This document shows positions 6,192 to 13,389 of a DNA stretch of 14,319 nt, piece by piece. The translations under genes were made by a program, and so were the position numbers. The DNA is from JBOHCT01 sp050699055. Its GTDB lineage: Bacteria; Actinomycetota; Actinomycetes; Streptosporangiales; JBOHCT01. Numbering within the stretch: the first letter of the stretch is position 1; every line of letters starts with the position of its first letter. The stretch is from positions 1-14,319 of the forward strand of contig JBOHCT010000107.1 of NCBI GenBank assembly GCA_050699055.1. The letters run 5' to 3'. The notes beneath the pieces were generated by a model. That model ran no database searches. It saw nothing but the letters and a program-made list of their open reading frames with translations, and was not told the origin of the DNA.

Positions 6192-7433
6192 GTGCCGCTG
6201 GGACGACGTGACACTGAGGGGCCGGCCAGACGCGCCAGGCGGTGGGCGCTTGCCCCGGCTCTGGCGGTCGTGATCCTTACCGCCTTGGGGGCCACCGTCG
6301 AGCTCACCGGGGTGCTCGACGGTTTCCGTCCGGCCGACGCGGCGTCCGACGGCCCCGCGCAGCAGCGGCCCACCATGGCCGAGCGGCTCGCCCAGATGCG
6401 CAGGTCCCTGCACGCGCCGCGGCCGAGCAGGCAGCCGGCCCCGTTGCGGGTCGTCCGGGTGACACCGAAGGATGGGGTCTCGGACGCGCCTGGAAGGCGG
6501 GCCGTGGTCGTCCGGTTCAGCGTCCCGGTGGAGAGCGGTGCCCACCCGCGCCTGTCGCCGTCCACGCCGGGCCACTGGGCGCGCGGGGCGAAGACCACTC
6601 TGACCTTCCGGCCCACGGTGCCTTTCGTTCCCGACACCACGGTGACCATGCGCCTTCCCGTCGGTGACGCCGGTGTTCGGGGTGTCCTCGGCGGAGAGCT
6701 GCGAAAACCGGTCACGGTGCGGTGGCGCACCGCGGACGGCTCCACCCTGCGCCTGCAACAGTTGCTCGCCGACCTTGGTTACCTGCCGGTCGCGTTCCAT
6801 TCCGCGGATGACGTGCCCGACACGCGCGCGGCGCAGACCGAGGCCGCGTACGACCCGCCGGCGGGCTCGTTCTCGTGGAAGAGCGATCACGCTCCTGCCG
6901 TGCTGCGCTCGCTGTGGGCACCGGGGAAGTACAACGTGATGACCCGCGGTGCGGTCATGGCCTTCCAGCACGCCAACGGCCTCACGATGGACGGCGTGGC
7001 CGGACATGACGTGTGGGCGGCCCTGATCCACGACGCCGTGGTCCACGACACCGCCGACCAGCCGTACAGCTGGGCATGGGCCAGCAAGGGCCAACCCGAG
7101 AGACTGCGTATCTGGCGGGACGGGAGCTTCGTCTTCTCCACCCTGGCGAACACGGGCGTCCCCGAGGCGCCGACACCGAGCGGCACCTGGCCCGTGTACG
7201 CACGCCTGCGCACCGACACCATGTCGGGCACCAATCCCGACGGCACCCACTACCGCGACCCCGGCATCCCGTACGTGAACTACTTCAACGGCGGGGACGC
7301 GGTCCACGGCTTCGAGCGCTCAGGCTACGGCTACCCGCAGAGCGTAGGGTGCGTCGAGGTGCCGGTCTCGGCCGCGAAGCGAATCTGGGGTCTGATCGAC
7401 TACGGCACCCTCGTTACGGTAACCGACGGCTAG
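6192..7433 (+). CDS. Membrane-anchored L,D-transpeptidase with Ig-like and peptidoglycan-binding domains
   Basis: Predicted 413-residue exported cell-wall enzyme. Order of parts: basic N-terminus and one hydrophobic helix (about 18-42, uncleaved anchor or signal peptide); a proline-rich linker; a bacterial Ig-like (Big_5/SbsA-like) domain at about 80-180 (VVRVTPKDG...RFSVPV...LTFRP); a split PG_binding_1-like segment (LRLQQLLADLGYLPV, later GAVMAFQHANGLTMDGVAG); and a YkuD L,D-transpeptidase domain from about 295. The catalytic cysteine is Cys387 in SVGC and the partner histidine is His372 in VHGF. YkuD enzymes crosslink peptidoglycan 3-3 or attach proteins to it. The motif reads SVGCVEV instead of the usual SHGC(I/V)R; I recall an actinobacterial subgroup with SLGCVEL, so this is probably an active variant. 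The start could instead be ATG 6129 (434 residues). Confidence 0.88.
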   Translation: MPLGRRDTEGPARRARRWALAPALAVVILTALGATVELTGVLDGFRPADAASDGPAQQRPTMAERLAQMRRSLHAPRPSRQPAPLRVVRVTPKDGVSDAPGRRAVVVRFSVPVESGAHPRLSPSTPGHWARGAKTTLTFRPTVPFVPDTTVTMRLPVGDAGVRGVLGGELRKPVTVRWRTADGSTLRLQQLLADLGYLPVAFHSADDVPDTRAAQTEAAYDPPAGSFSWKSDHAPAVLRSLWAPGKYNVMTRGAVMAFQHANGLTMDGVAGHDVWAALIHDAVVHDTADQPYSWAWASKGQPERLRIWRDGSFVFSTLANTGVPEAPTPSGTWPVYARLRTDTMSGTNPDGTHYRDPGIPYVNYFNGGDAVHGFERSGYGYPQSVGCVEVPVSAAKRIWGLIDYGTLVTVTDG

Positions 7434-7615
7434 CGGCGTCCTACGTCCTGCCTCTGAACGCGGCAAGATCCGCGTCCGTGGTCCAGACGAGCGGTATTCT
7501 TCCCGGCCCGACCACAAACACCGATCACGGTCCGCCAGACGACCGCGCCGCGGAGCCGAGCATCAGAGCGCGGTCGACTATGAGACCGCGGCGTGCGGGA
7601 GCGACCGAGCGTCGG

Positions 7616-7987
7616 TTACCCGCGGGACTCGCGGGTTCGTTGGCATGGCACACAGAGCCGTGCCTGCGGGATGATCTCGAGCCGTTCGGTGGGGATGTCG
7701 ACGGCACAGGTCTCGCATCGACCGTACCGTCCCTCGTCCATCCGCCGCAGCGCCCCATCGATGTCGATGAGTGCCTCCCGGGTGCCCGCGGCCAGCGAGA
7801 GCGACATCTGGTGGCGTGCGCCCTCTCGCACGTCGCCGGTGAGGTCAGCCAGCTCACGCTCGATCTCGGCGAGCTGCCCGAGCCGGATGTCGCGCTGCTC
7901 CTCGAGCATGCGCCGCAGCGCAGGGAGGTGGTTCGTCAGGCGCCCCTGCGTACCAGGGCGGGAGGTCTCGGTGCGGTGGGGAGTCAT
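7616..7987 (-). CDS. TraR/DksA-family C4 zinc-finger protein
   Basis: Predicted 123-residue cytosolic protein. A helical N-terminal region (LPALRRMLEEQRDIRLGQLAEIERELADL) is followed by ALRRMDEGRYGRC and a zinc finger CETC-x17-CVPC, exactly the DksA/TraR arrangement. DksA-like proteins bind the RNA polymerase secondary channel and modulate initiation, in proteobacteria together with ppGpp; short actinobacterial members are mostly uncharacterised. The ATG at 7985-7987 is chosen for the AGGAGGA site (complement of 7991-7997) 3 nt upstream; the frame is open to 8038. The gene stands alone, divergent from the ABC operon and convergent with the L,D-transpeptidase. Stop is TAA. Confidence 0.9.
   Translation of the reverse strand: MTPHRTETSRPGTQGRLTNHLPALRRMLEEQRDIRLGQLAEIERELADLTGDVREGARHQMSLSLAAGTREALIDIDGALRRMDEGRYGRCETCAVDIPTERLEIIPQARLCVPCQRTRESRG
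7618..7636 (-). terminator. GC-rich hairpin at the 3' end of the DksA-like gene
   Basis: Perfect 7-bp inverted repeat ACCCGCG-GGACT-CGCGGGT spanning the last codons and part of the stop codon. No T-run follows on either strand, so a terminator role is only possible; it may simply reflect coding constraint. Confidence 0.25.
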
Positions 7988-8192
7988 GTGTCCTCCTGGT
8001 CGTGGCGACGCACGGGGCGATCCACCAGACGCAGGCAACCATGTACACGGCGTACCAGTGGATGACCCCCCTATTCCCCGGCCCCCGCGTCGTTATGCGC
8101 CCGATACGCGCCCGGGCGCCCGGAGAGAGCCGCGGAGACGTTGTCGGTGCGGGCCCCTCCAGCTGCGAAACGTCGATGCGGTCCGGAACGGT

Positions 8193-8221
8193 AGGAGTCG
8201 CGGGGGACCGCGAGCTCCTTT
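8193..8221 (+). terminator. Strong hairpin followed by TTT, terminator or attenuator candidate
   Basis: An 11-bp stem (AGGAGTCGCGG paired with CCGCGA-CTCCT, one bulged G at 8214) with a GGGA loop at 8204-8207. The stem's 3' arm runs directly into T residues (8219-8221). The shape is terminator-like on the + strand, but no + strand gene ends just upstream, so it might instead belong to a leader or a small RNA. Confidence 0.35.
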
Positions 8222-8351
8222 GGCGGGGATCCCATGCCTCGGCCGCGCGGGGCGGTCCCGCCGCGGGGGAGTCGAGGTCCTGGGCCGCCCCGTGGTGCGC
8301 GGCGCCCCCGCTGCCCAATCTCGGCCCGTATGTCACAGGGTGGTAAAAGTT

Positions 8352-8400
8352 GTGCGTTCCCTGACCCGAATGGTGGGCACTACCAGGGCGAGTTTCGTAC
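8352..8400 (+). promoter_or_regulatory. Possible structured leader element upstream of the ABC operon
   Basis: Nested complementary segments fold by eye into one extended stem: GTGCG (8352-8356) with CGTAC (8396-8400, one G-T pair), CCCTG (8359-8363) with CAGGG (8384-8388), and CCC (8365-8367) with GGG (8375-8377). I could not match it to a known riboswitch consensus. It sits 130-180 bp ahead of the first gene, where a leader would be. Confidence 0.25.
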
Positions 8401-8530
8401 ACCAGTAAGGGAGTCCGAGTCAGGCCACCCTGCCGAGGAGTCATGGTCCGGTGTGTCACGGTTACGATCTTGACCGTCCGGCCTCGTGGGTCTTGGGCCG
8501 GTTGAGCATCTTTGTCAAAGGAGTGGTCGC

Positions 8531-9535
8531 ATGATCCGAGTACGCCCGGTCCGTCGGGCCCTGGCCGCGATCGCCGTGGGCTCCGTGTTCGCTCTCAGCG
8601 CGTGCGGGGGCGGTGGGGGCGGAGGTAACGGCGGAGGCAACGGGGGGACCGGCAACGAACCAGCGACCCTCACGGTCGGGGTCATCCCGATCGAGGACGT
8701 CGCGCCCCTGTTCGTCGGCATCAAGAAGGGTTTCTTCAAAGACGAGAACCTCACGATCAAGACCCAGTTCGCGCAGGGCGGGGCGGCCATCGTGCCGTCC
8801 GTGCAGAGCGGTGACTTCCAGATCGGCTTCTCCAACACCGTCTCGCTGCTGATCGCCTCCGCCAAGGGCCTGCCCGTCCGCGTCATCGCCCAGGGCACGC
8901 AGGCGGCCAGCAAGAAGTCCGACGCCTGGTCGCACGTCTACGTCCGAGCCGACAGCGACATCCGCTCGCCCAAGGACCTCGAGGGCAAGAAGATCGCCGT
9001 CAACACCCTGCAGAACATCGGCGACGTGACGATCAAGGCCGCGCTCGAGAAGAAGGGCGTCGACGTCTCGAAGCTGAAGTTCGTGGAGTCCCCCTTCCCC
9101 GAGATGGAGTCCCTGCTCAAGCAGAAGAAGGTGGACGCGATCTGGGTCGTGGAGCCGTTCAACACTGTCGCGAAGAAGGCCGGTGCACGTCCGATTTCGG
9201 CCAACTTCTTTGAGACGGCACCCAACCTCACCATCGCCACGTACTTCACCACTCAGAAGTACATCGATCAGCACAAGAGCGCCGTCCAGCGGTTCGCGCG
9301 AGCGATGGACAAGTCCCTGAAGTATGCCGACGCCCATCCCGGCGCGGTACGCAAGGCCCTCCCGACCTACACGAAGATCCCCAAGAAGCTCGTGGGGGAC
9401 GTCATGTTGGAGAATTGGAACCCGGCCCTCAACCGGGCCTCGATCGAGAAGCTCTCCCGCTTGAGCAAGAAGTACGGTCTGGTTGAGCAGGAGCCCAACC
9501 TCGATGAGCTGATTTGGAAGGGCGCTACTGGATGA
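8531..9535 (+). CDS. ABC transporter substrate-binding lipoprotein (NitT/TauT, NMT1-like)
   Basis: Predicted 334-residue extracytoplasmic solute-binding lipoprotein. A basic hydrophobic signal peptide ends in the lipobox LSAC with lipidated Cys25, followed by a Gly/Asn-rich linker that tethers the domain to the membrane. The mature part has the two-lobed NMT1/SsuA/TauA pattern: VGVIPIEDVAPLFVGIKKGFF, QSGDFQIGFSNTVSLL, DLEGKKIAVN and DAIWVVEPF. The family takes up nitrate, sulfonates, taurine, pyrimidines or aromatic acids; the sequence does not settle which. ATG 8531 is chosen over 8486 because AAAGGAG lies 7 nt ahead and the signal peptide starts there. First gene of a four-gene operon, overlapping the next start by ATGA. 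Confidence 0.92.
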   Translation: MIRVRPVRRALAAIAVGSVFALSACGGGGGGGNGGGNGGTGNEPATLTVGVIPIEDVAPLFVGIKKGFFKDENLTIKTQFAQGGAAIVPSVQSGDFQIGFSNTVSLLIASAKGLPVRVIAQGTQAASKKSDAWSHVYVRADSDIRSPKDLEGKKIAVNTLQNIGDVTIKAALEKKGVDVSKLKFVESPFPEMESLLKQKKVDAIWVVEPFNTVAKKAGARPISANFFETAPNLTIATYFTTQKYIDQHKSAVQRFARAMDKSLKYADAHPGAVRKALPTYTKIPKKLVGDVMLENWNPALNRASIEKLSRLSKKYGLVEQEPNLDELIWKGATG

Positions 9536-10368
9536 GGACGGAGACGGCGTCACCCGCGCCGGCGGCTTCGGGGCGGCCGTCCGCGCGGGTGGTGTCGGCG
9601 TCTGGGCGGTTGCGCGCCTGGGGGCAGACCTGGGGCAGTGTGCTCGGCGTGCTGGTGCTCTTCGAGATCCTTTCCCGCGTGGACGTGCTGCCGAGCCGGT
9701 ACTTTCCGCCGGTGTCGCAGATGTTCGCCGTGTTGGGCCAGGAGCTGGCGACCGTCGGTTTTTGGGCGGCGGTGGCGAACACGATGCAGGGCTGGTCGAT
9801 CGGCCTGGGGATCGCCGTGGCGTTCGGGGTGCCGGTGGGGATGGTGGTGGGGTCGAGCCGGACGCTGTATCGGTTCGTGCGGCCGTTGATCGAGTTTCTG
9901 CGCCCGATCCCGTCGGTGGCGTTGATCCCGCTGGCGATCTTGATTTATGGCACGGGGCTGCAGAGCAAGGTGTTCCTTGTGGTGTTCGCATCGTTTTGGC
10001 CGCTGTTGGTGCAGTCGTTGTACGGGGTGCAGGATGTTGATCCGGTGGCGACCGACACGGCGCGGGTGTACGGGCTGGGCCGCCTGGAGCGGATGGTGCG
10101 GGTGCAGCTGCCGGGCGCGGTGCCGTACATCGCGACGGGGCTGCGGCTGTCCTCGGCGGTCGCGTTGATCCTGGCGGTTACCGCGGAGTTGGTGATCGGT
10201 TCGCCGGGGCTGGGGCAGGCGATCAACACCGCGCGGTCCGGTGGGGCGATCCCGCTGATGTACGCGCTGATCATCGCCACCGGGTTGATCGGGTGGGGGT
10301 TGAACATCGTTTTCACCCGTGTCGAGCGGCGGGTGTTGCACTGGCATCCGTCGCATCGGGAGGCCTGA
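9532..10368 (+). CDS. ABC transporter permease, NitT/TauT type (first subunit)
   Basis: Predicted 278-residue inner-membrane permease of the SsuC/TauC group (binding-protein-dependent transport, BPD_transp_1) with about six hydrophobic helices. The cytoplasmic EAA-loop signature that docks on the ATPase is visible as DTARVYGLGRLERMVRVQLPGAVP. The first ~25 residues are Ala/Ser/Pro/Arg-rich and cytosolic. The ATG at 9532 overlaps the lipoprotein stop (ATGA). It pairs with the following permease to form a heterodimeric channel, which is inferred from gene order. Confidence 0.92.
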   Translation: MRTETASPAPAASGRPSARVVSASGRLRAWGQTWGSVLGVLVLFEILSRVDVLPSRYFPPVSQMFAVLGQELATVGFWAAVANTMQGWSIGLGIAVAFGVPVGMVVGSSRTLYRFVRPLIEFLRPIPSVALIPLAILIYGTGLQSKVFLVVFASFWPLLVQSLYGVQDVDPVATDTARVYGLGRLERMVRVQLPGAVPYIATGLRLSSAVALILAVTAELVIGSPGLGQAINTARSGGAIPLMYALIIATGLIGWGLNIVFTRVERRVLHWHPSHREA

Positions 10369-10369
10369 G

Positions 10370-11191
10370 ATGGGCGACCTGCGGCCGCGGCCGGTGCCCG
10401 GGATCGGCTGGGTGCGGCGCCGGGTGTTCGCGGTGTTGGCGGAGATGGCTGCCCCGGCTGTGGTGGTGGCTGCCTGGTGGGTGTGGTCGACGGGTGCGGG
10501 GAGTTTCTATTTCCCTCCGCTGCCGGATATTTTGAAGAGTTTCGCGGACACGTGGGTGTTCGAGCGGGTGCCGGGCGATGTGGTGCCGAGCCTTATTCGG
10601 CTGTTCGCGGGGTTCGGGCTCGCGGTGGGTTTCAGCATCGTCGCGGGGGTGGTGTTGGGGCAGTTTCCGGCGGCGCGGCGCGGCGCGGACCCGATCATCG
10701 AGTTTCTGCGGGCCATTCCGCCGCCGGCGCTGCTGCCGTTCGCGATCGTGGTGTTCGGGGTCGGCGACTGGATGAAGATCTTCATCATCGCGTTGGTGTG
10801 TGTGTTTCCGGTGCTGTTGAACACCATCGATGGGGTTACCGGCGTCGACCCGACGCTGCACGAGACCGCTCGCGCCTACGGTGTGCGCGGTCCGGAGCGG
10901 CTGTGGCGGGTGGTACTGCCCGCGGCGTTGCCGCAGGTGTTCGCGGGGATGCGGACCAGCCTGTCGCTGGCGTTGATCCTGATGGTGATCAGCGAGATGG
11001 TGGGCAGCACCAACGGGATCGGCTATTTCGTGTTGCAGTCTCAGCGTTCGTTTGACATTCCCGAGATGTGGTCGGGGATCCTGCTGCTCGGGCTGCTCGG
11101 CTACCTGCTCAACGCCGGGTTCGCCGTCGTGGAGCGCAGGGTACTGCGGTGGCATCGGGGGGCGCGGGCGAGCGAGCTTTCCGGACAGTGA
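10370..11191 (+). CDS. ABC transporter permease, NitT/TauT type (second subunit)
   Basis: Predicted 273-residue membrane permease, homologous to the preceding one but clearly diverged. It has about six hydrophobic helices and an EAA loop HETARAYGVRGPERLWRVVLPAALP. Both permeases share the block IIEFLR-IPP/PIP-ALLP around the third helix. ATG 10370 has GGGAGG (10358-10363) 6 nt upstream and begins 1 nt after the previous stop. The frame is open further upstream but that part lies inside the first permease gene. It supplies the second half of the transmembrane channel for the lipoprotein-bound substrate. Confidence 0.92.
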   Translation: MGDLRPRPVPGIGWVRRRVFAVLAEMAAPAVVVAAWWVWSTGAGSFYFPPLPDILKSFADTWVFERVPGDVVPSLIRLFAGFGLAVGFSIVAGVVLGQFPAARRGADPIIEFLRAIPPPALLPFAIVVFGVGDWMKIFIIALVCVFPVLLNTIDGVTGVDPTLHETARAYGVRGPERLWRVVLPAALPQVFAGMRTSLSLALILMVISEMVGSTNGIGYFVLQSQRSFDIPEMWSGILLLGLLGYLLNAGFAVVERRVLRWHRGARASELSGQ

Positions 11192-11210
11192 GGAGGAGGA
11201 ACCCGAGGCG

Positions 11211-12095
11211 ATGCTGGACGTCACAGACCTCGACAAGACCTATGGGGAGGGCGAGCGGGCCACCCACGCGATCGAGGGGCTGAGTTTCACCGTCGAGGAA
11301 ACCGAGTTCGTCTGCGTGGTCGGTCCCTCGGGCTGCGGCAAAACCACCCTGCTCAAATGCATGTCAGGGCTGATGGCCGCCACCTCGGGGCAGGTGGCCC
11401 TGCGCGGGCGTCCGGTCCGCCGCCCGCCGGAGGAGATGGCGTTCGTCTTCCAGGAGTACAGCCGCTCCCTAATGCCGTGGATGTCGGTCCGCGACAACGT
11501 GCTGCTGCCGCTGCGGCACAAGAAAATGACCAAGGCCGAACGCGTCCGCCACGTCGAGGAAGCCGTCGACTCCGTCGCCCTCACCCCGTTCATCGACCGC
11601 TACCCCTGGGAACTGTCCGGCGGCATGCAGCAACGCGTCGCCATCGCCCGCGCCCTCGCCTACCAGCCGGAAATCCTGCTGATGGACGAACCGTTCGCCT
11701 CCGTCGACGCCCAGACCCGCGCCGACCTCGAAGACCTCATCCTCCGCGTCCGCAAGCAATACGGCGTCACCATCGTCTTCGTCACCCACGACATCGACGA
11801 GTCCGTCTACCTCGGCGACCGCATCATCGTCCTCACCCCACCCCCCACCCACGTCCAAGAAATCCTCACCGTCGACATCCCCGGCGCCCGCGACCAAGTC
11901 GAAACCAAAGAGCTCCCCCAGTTCGCCCGCCTACGCGCCCACGTATTCCGGGCCATCAAACGCAAACAGCAGCCGGCCGAGGCTCACGCCGATGCCCCTC
12001 CGTCCGCGGATCACGTCGGGCCATTGCACGCGGAGTTACGCGCCGCTCGCGTCAGTGTCAGCCGGCGAGCGTGTACCAGACCAGGCCGACGTTGA
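11211..12095 (+). CDS. ABC transporter ATP-binding protein, NitT/TauT type
   Basis: Predicted 294-residue ATPase that powers the importer. All nucleotide-binding motifs are intact: Walker A GPSGCGKTT starting at Gly38, Q-loop FVFQEYSRSLMPW, signature LSGGMQQ at about 135, Walker B ILLMDEP with Asp159-Glu160, D-loop ASVDAQT, and H-loop His193 in VTHD. The FQEYSRSLMPW block is typical of the nitrate/sulfonate/taurine subgroup. The start is ATG 11211, with AGGAGGAGG (11191-11199) 11 nt upstream. The last ~40 residues are a non-conserved tail, and the final 38 bp overlap the 3' end of the convergent Nramp gene. Codons in the second half are strikingly C-ending, unlike the G/T-ending codons of the two permeases. 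Confidence 0.94.
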   Translation: MLDVTDLDKTYGEGERATHAIEGLSFTVEETEFVCVVGPSGCGKTTLLKCMSGLMAATSGQVALRGRPVRRPPEEMAFVFQEYSRSLMPWMSVRDNVLLPLRHKKMTKAERVRHVEEAVDSVALTPFIDRYPWELSGGMQQRVAIARALAYQPEILLMDEPFASVDAQTRADLEDLILRVRKQYGVTIVFVTHDIDESVYLGDRIIVLTPPPTHVQEILTVDIPGARDQVETKELPQFARLRAHVFRAIKRKQQPAEAHADAPPSADHVGPLHAELRAARVSVSRRACTRPGRR

Positions 12096-13305
12096 GCATC
12101 GTGATCAGGATGGCGGCGGCGACGGCGACGAGGGTGGTCGCGCGGCGGTTGGTGAAGGCGCCCATGACGTCCGGTCTGCGGGTGAACGCGACGAGTGGCC
12201 AGACCGCGAACGGGATCCCGAAGCTGAGCACCACCTGAGAGATGATCAGTGCCTGGCCGGGCTCGACTGGGGAGGCGAGCAGGGCGAGGGCGGGGACCAA
12301 CGTCACGAGGCGGCGCACGGTCAGCGGAACACGCCGGCGCAGGAAGCCCTCCATGATGACGGCGCCCGCGTAGGTGCCGACAGAGGTGGAGGCGAGCCCG
12401 GAGGCGAGCAGGGCGAGGGCGAACAGCACCGCACCCGCGTCCCCGATGCTCTGCCCGAGGCCGAGCTGCGCCGCGGCCAGTGAGTCGCCGCCGGCGGGGG
12501 TCAGCGCGGCGGCGGCGACGACGAGCATGGCGAGGTTGGCCGCACCGGCGAGCGTCATCGCGATGACGACGTCGGCACGCGTCGCCGCGAGCAGCCGGCG
12601 CTGGCGTGGCAGCCGGTCGGTCCGGTTGCCGTGTCGGTCGCGGACGAGCGCCCCGTGCAGATAGATGGCGTGCGGCATCACCGTCGCCCCGAGAATGCCG
12701 GCGGCGAGCAGCAGGCTGCCAGTTCCGGCAAGGTGCGGGACCAGACCCGCGGAGATCTCGTGGGCATGGGGGCGGCTCACGAAGGCGCTGTAGAAGAATC
12801 CGACGAGCACGACACCCAGCAGCCCGGTGAGTACACCTTCGAACCTCCGCTGGCCGCGCCGTGACTGTAGCGTGAGCGTCACCCAGGACACGCCGCCGGT
12901 GATGATTCCGCCGGCCAGCAGCGGCACCCCGAACAGCAGCTGGAGTGCGACAGCGCCGCCGATCAGCTCCGCCAGGTCGGTCGCGATCGCCACCAGCTCG
13001 GCCTCGACCCACAGCCCCACCACGGCCGGGCGGGGGAAGCGGTCGCGGCACAGCTCGGGGAGTGTGGCGCCGGTCGCGATCGTCAGCTTGGCGGAGAGGT
13101 ACTGCACGAGCATCGCGACGAGGTTCGCGGTCACGATGACCCACACGAGCAGGTACCCGTACCGGGCGCCGGCCGTGACATTGGTGGCGATGTTGCCCGG
13201 GTCCACATACGCGATCGCGGCGACGAACGCCGGGCCGGTGAGCAGCAGCCCACGCCGGAGTGCCAGGAGGCGCGCCCGCCATCCGGCCCTGGCGTCGAGC
13301 AGCAC
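12058..13305 (-). CDS. mntH: Nramp-family divalent metal (Mn2+/Fe2+) transporter
   Basis: Predicted 415-residue membrane protein with ~11 hydrophobic helices, the normal length for bacterial MntH. It imports divalent metal ions, mainly manganese, with protons. Metal-site motifs are present: AYVDPGNIATN in helix 1 (Asp35, Asn38) and ATVMPHAIYLHG in helix 6 (Met210-Pro-His212). The Met is the residue that favours transition metals over calcium. The start is the GTG at 13303-13305 because GGAGGGAGG (complement of 13314-13322) lies 8 nt upstream; other frames over this region are shadows. It converges with and overlaps the ABC ATPase gene by 38 bp. A CGCGG-CAA-CCGCG palindrome lies 39 bp upstream of the start (13344-13356) and could be an operator; no recognisable MntR or Fur box was seen. 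Confidence 0.94.
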   Translation of the reverse strand: MLLDARAGWRARLLALRRGLLLTGPAFVAAIAYVDPGNIATNVTAGARYGYLLVWVIVTANLVAMLVQYLSAKLTIATGATLPELCRDRFPRPAVVGLWVEAELVAIATDLAELIGGAVALQLLFGVPLLAGGIITGGVSWVTLTLQSRRGQRRFEGVLTGLLGVVLVGFFYSAFVSRPHAHEISAGLVPHLAGTGSLLLAAGILGATVMPHAIYLHGALVRDRHGNRTDRLPRQRRLLAATRADVVIAMTLAGAANLAMLVVAAAALTPAGGDSLAAAQLGLGQSIGDAGAVLFALALLASGLASTSVGTYAGAVIMEGFLRRRVPLTVRRLVTLVPALALLASPVEPGQALIISQVVLSFGIPFAVWPLVAFTRRPDVMGAFTNRRATTLVAVAAAILITMLNVGLVWYTLAG

Positions 13306-13313
13306 CTGCCGAA

Positions 13314-13322
13314 CCTCCCTCC
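13314..13322 (-). promoter_or_regulatory. Ribosome-binding site deciding the mntH GTG start
   Basis: GGAGGGAGG on the minus strand, 8 nt from the GTG at 13305. It is a near-perfect Shine-Dalgarno and sets the start codon. Confidence 0.75.
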
Positions 13323-13389
13323 GTGACCGCGCCGGGCTGTCGTCGCGGCAACCGCGGTGGTGGTGACGTTGGCGCCGCTCGTCCTACCT

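Larger units (their letters stand above)
7988..8530. other. 540-bp divergent intergenic region with structured elements
   Basis: It separates the DksA-like gene (-) from the ABC operon (+) and must hold promoters for both. I see no supported gene. On the minus strand at about 8010-8080 one frame reads a Trp/Tyr/Val-rich hydrophobic stretch (HWYAVYMVACVWWIAP), but that frame has no plausible start and runs into the DksA-like gene. Two structured elements are listed separately (8193-8221 and 8352-8400). The last ~40 bp contain AAAGGAG, the ribosome-binding site of the lipoprotein gene. Confidence 0.5.

Noticed and set aside
5369..6745. 458-codon minus-strand open frame opposite the phosphatase and L,D-transpeptidase
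   Set aside because: Arg/Ser/Pro/Thr-rich translation without motifs; it is the mirror of two real genes.
7854..8459. 201-codon minus-strand frame with a hydrophobic Trp/Tyr-rich stretch upstream of the DksA-like gene
   Set aside because: The frame runs on into the DksA-like coding region out of register, has no good ribosome-binding site, and most of its sequence is low-complexity.
8300..8530. TPP or guanidine riboswitch ahead of the NitT/TauT operon
   Set aside because: The expected conserved cores (for example CTGAGA and ACCTGA for TPP, or the ykkC core) are not present by eye.
8462..9991. Long open frame of 509 codons on the minus strand over the lipoprotein and first permease genes
   Set aside because: It is antisense to two clearly recognisable transporter genes, has no domain I recognise, and is explained by high GC.
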